Positions 6,214 through 6,585 of a stretch of DNA of 6,585 nucleotides are shown piece after piece; position 1 is the stretch's first letter, and the number at the start of each line of letters is the position of its first letter. The notes beneath the pieces were generated by a model. It was not told the DNA's origin, made no database searches, and saw only the letters and a program-made list of their open reading frames with translations. The translations under genes and the position numbers were made by a program. The DNA comes from Pseudomonadota bacterium (GTDB lineage Bacteria; Desulfobacterota; Desulfovibrionia; Desulfovibrionales; Desulfovibrionaceae), in the NCBI GenBank assembly GCA_018822065.1, contig JAHJKV010000180.1, positions 1-6,585 on the forward strand. The letters run 5' to 3'.

Positions 6214-6218
6214 CCTCC
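6214..6218 (-). promoter_or_regulatory. ribosome binding site of the ABC ATPase gene, unusual spacing
   Basis: A full GGAGG stands on the - strand 2 bases upstream of ATG 6211 and 11 bases upstream of the in-frame GTG at 6202. Both spacings are outside the usual 5-9 bases, so the site decides that translation starts here rather than at 6250. It leaves open which of the two codons is used. Confidence 0.5.
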
Positions 6219-6270
6219 GGATAGGTCGAACAGTAGGCCCAAGGTTTCACAGGGGCGGGGGCAGGTCAAG

Positions 6271-6303
6271 GCAAAGAAAAAGGGAGCCGCCGAAGCAGCT
6301 CCC
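6271..6303 (-). terminator. intrinsic terminator after the outer-membrane protein gene
   Basis: On the - strand a 9-pair stem (GGGAGCTGC / GCGGCTCCC, one G-T wobble) closes a TTCG loop flanked by C and G, the very stable C(UUCG)G tetraloop. TTTTT-C-TTT (complement of 6271-6281) follows directly. The hairpin occupies 6282-6303 and starts 27 bases past the stop codon of the barrel gene. No T-run follows it on the + strand, so it works in one direction. It separates the barrel gene from the transporter genes, which therefore need their own promoter in about 6212-6270. A TTGACC is present there (6264-6269), but no good -10 follows it. Confidence 0.9.
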
Positions 6304-6329
6304 GGAGGGATCGGGTAGGGTCGTAGAAC

Positions 6330-6585
6330 TTAGAACTTGTAGGAGACGTTGAAACCACCAATCCAGGCGCCAGCGTTTGTAATTTCCGTCGGCCCGGTAC
6401 CGGCCACAGCGTTGTTGAAGGATCTGTCCGCGGCCCAAAGACGCATGGCCGAGAAGTCCAGAGCGAGATCGCCAAAGGCCAAACCAAGACCAGCGCTGAC
6501 AAGCTGACGGTCGCTGGAAGGCAGCATGTAGTCGGTGTACTCGGGGTTCTGGGGACTGCGGTCATTGATATAACCTGCACGCAAG
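6330..6585 (-). CDS. FadL/OmpP1/TodX-type outer-membrane protein, C-terminal part (partial)
   Basis: The last 84 complete codons of a gene whose start lies beyond the window. The sequence RAGYINDRSPQN-, MLPSSDRQLVSAGLGLAFGDLALDFSAM-, AGAWIGGFNVSYKF follows the end of FadL-family barrels: a 'R-GY--D-SP' strand, a 'LP--DR' turn before the penultimate strands, alternating hydrophobic residues, and a C-terminal Phe recognised by the BAM machinery. FadL proteins let hydrophobic compounds such as long-chain fatty acids or aromatic hydrocarbons cross the outer membrane by lateral diffusion. The hatch and N-terminal domains are not visible, so the substrate cannot be told. The final codons are secure and a strong terminator follows. 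Confidence 0.82.
   Translation of the reverse strand, partial: LRAGYINDRSPQNPEYTDYMLPSSDRQLVSAGLGLAFGDLALDFSAMRLWAADRSFNNAVAGTGPTEITNAGAWIGGFNVSYKF

Noticed and set aside
6264..6269. TTGACC on the - strand as a -35 box for the transporter operon
   Set aside because: No acceptable -10 lies 16-19 bases downstream (the sequence is GC-rich, with AACCTT at best), so I do not call a promoter.

Overview
The window reads like a chromosomal segment of a sulfate-reducing, Desulfovibrio-like delta-proteobacterium (Desulfovibrionales). The grounds are moderately high GC with tightly packed genes, a long zinc-ribbon threonine synthase, a rhodanese/rubrerythrin-like fusion, PilZ and DUF456 proteins, and a FadL-type outer-membrane protein that implies a Gram-negative envelope. 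The taxonomic placement is an inference from gene content and style, not from a database match. There are no transposases, phage genes, CRISPR repeats, rRNA or tRNA genes.

Left part, + strand (1-2403): the end of a DUF456 membrane protein, then threonine synthase (thrC) and, 5 bases later, a TlyA-type S4/FtsJ rRNA methyltransferase. These look co-transcribed. The TlyA gene converges on the next unit with only 8 bases between stop codons.

Centre (2412-4793): a divergent pair of two-gene units shares a short AT-rich control region at about 3868-3942. To the left, on the - strand, lie a cytoplasmic rhodanese fused to a rubrerythrin-like diiron domain and, 4 bases downstream, a PilZ (c-di-GMP receptor) protein. 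To the right, on the + strand, lie a membrane-anchored rhodanese and, with an ATGA overlap, a four-helix MauE/DoxX-like membrane protein carrying a Cys-Gly-Cys motif. A very good sigma-70 type promoter (TTGACC, 17-base spacer, TATAAT) drives the right-hand unit. Its -35 box starts right next to the start codon of the left-hand unit and covers that gene's ribosome binding site. Two rhodaneses, a peroxidase-like diiron domain and a thiol membrane protein suggest a sulfur or redox-stress module spanning cytoplasm and membrane. This is the most interesting part of the window.

Right part, - strand (4779-6585): the C-terminal end of a FadL/OmpP1-type outer-membrane barrel, closed by a strong intrinsic terminator with a UUCG loop. 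Beyond the terminator lies a two-gene energy-coupling-factor (ECF) type transporter: a CbiO/EcfA-like ATPase and a CbiQ/EcfT-like membrane protein, joined by an ATGA overlap. No substrate-binding S component is present here. Both proteins carry diverged versions of the motifs through which such partners work. The T-component gene runs 15 bases into the end of the MauE-like gene on the opposite strand.

No gene-free stretch exceeds 120 bases.
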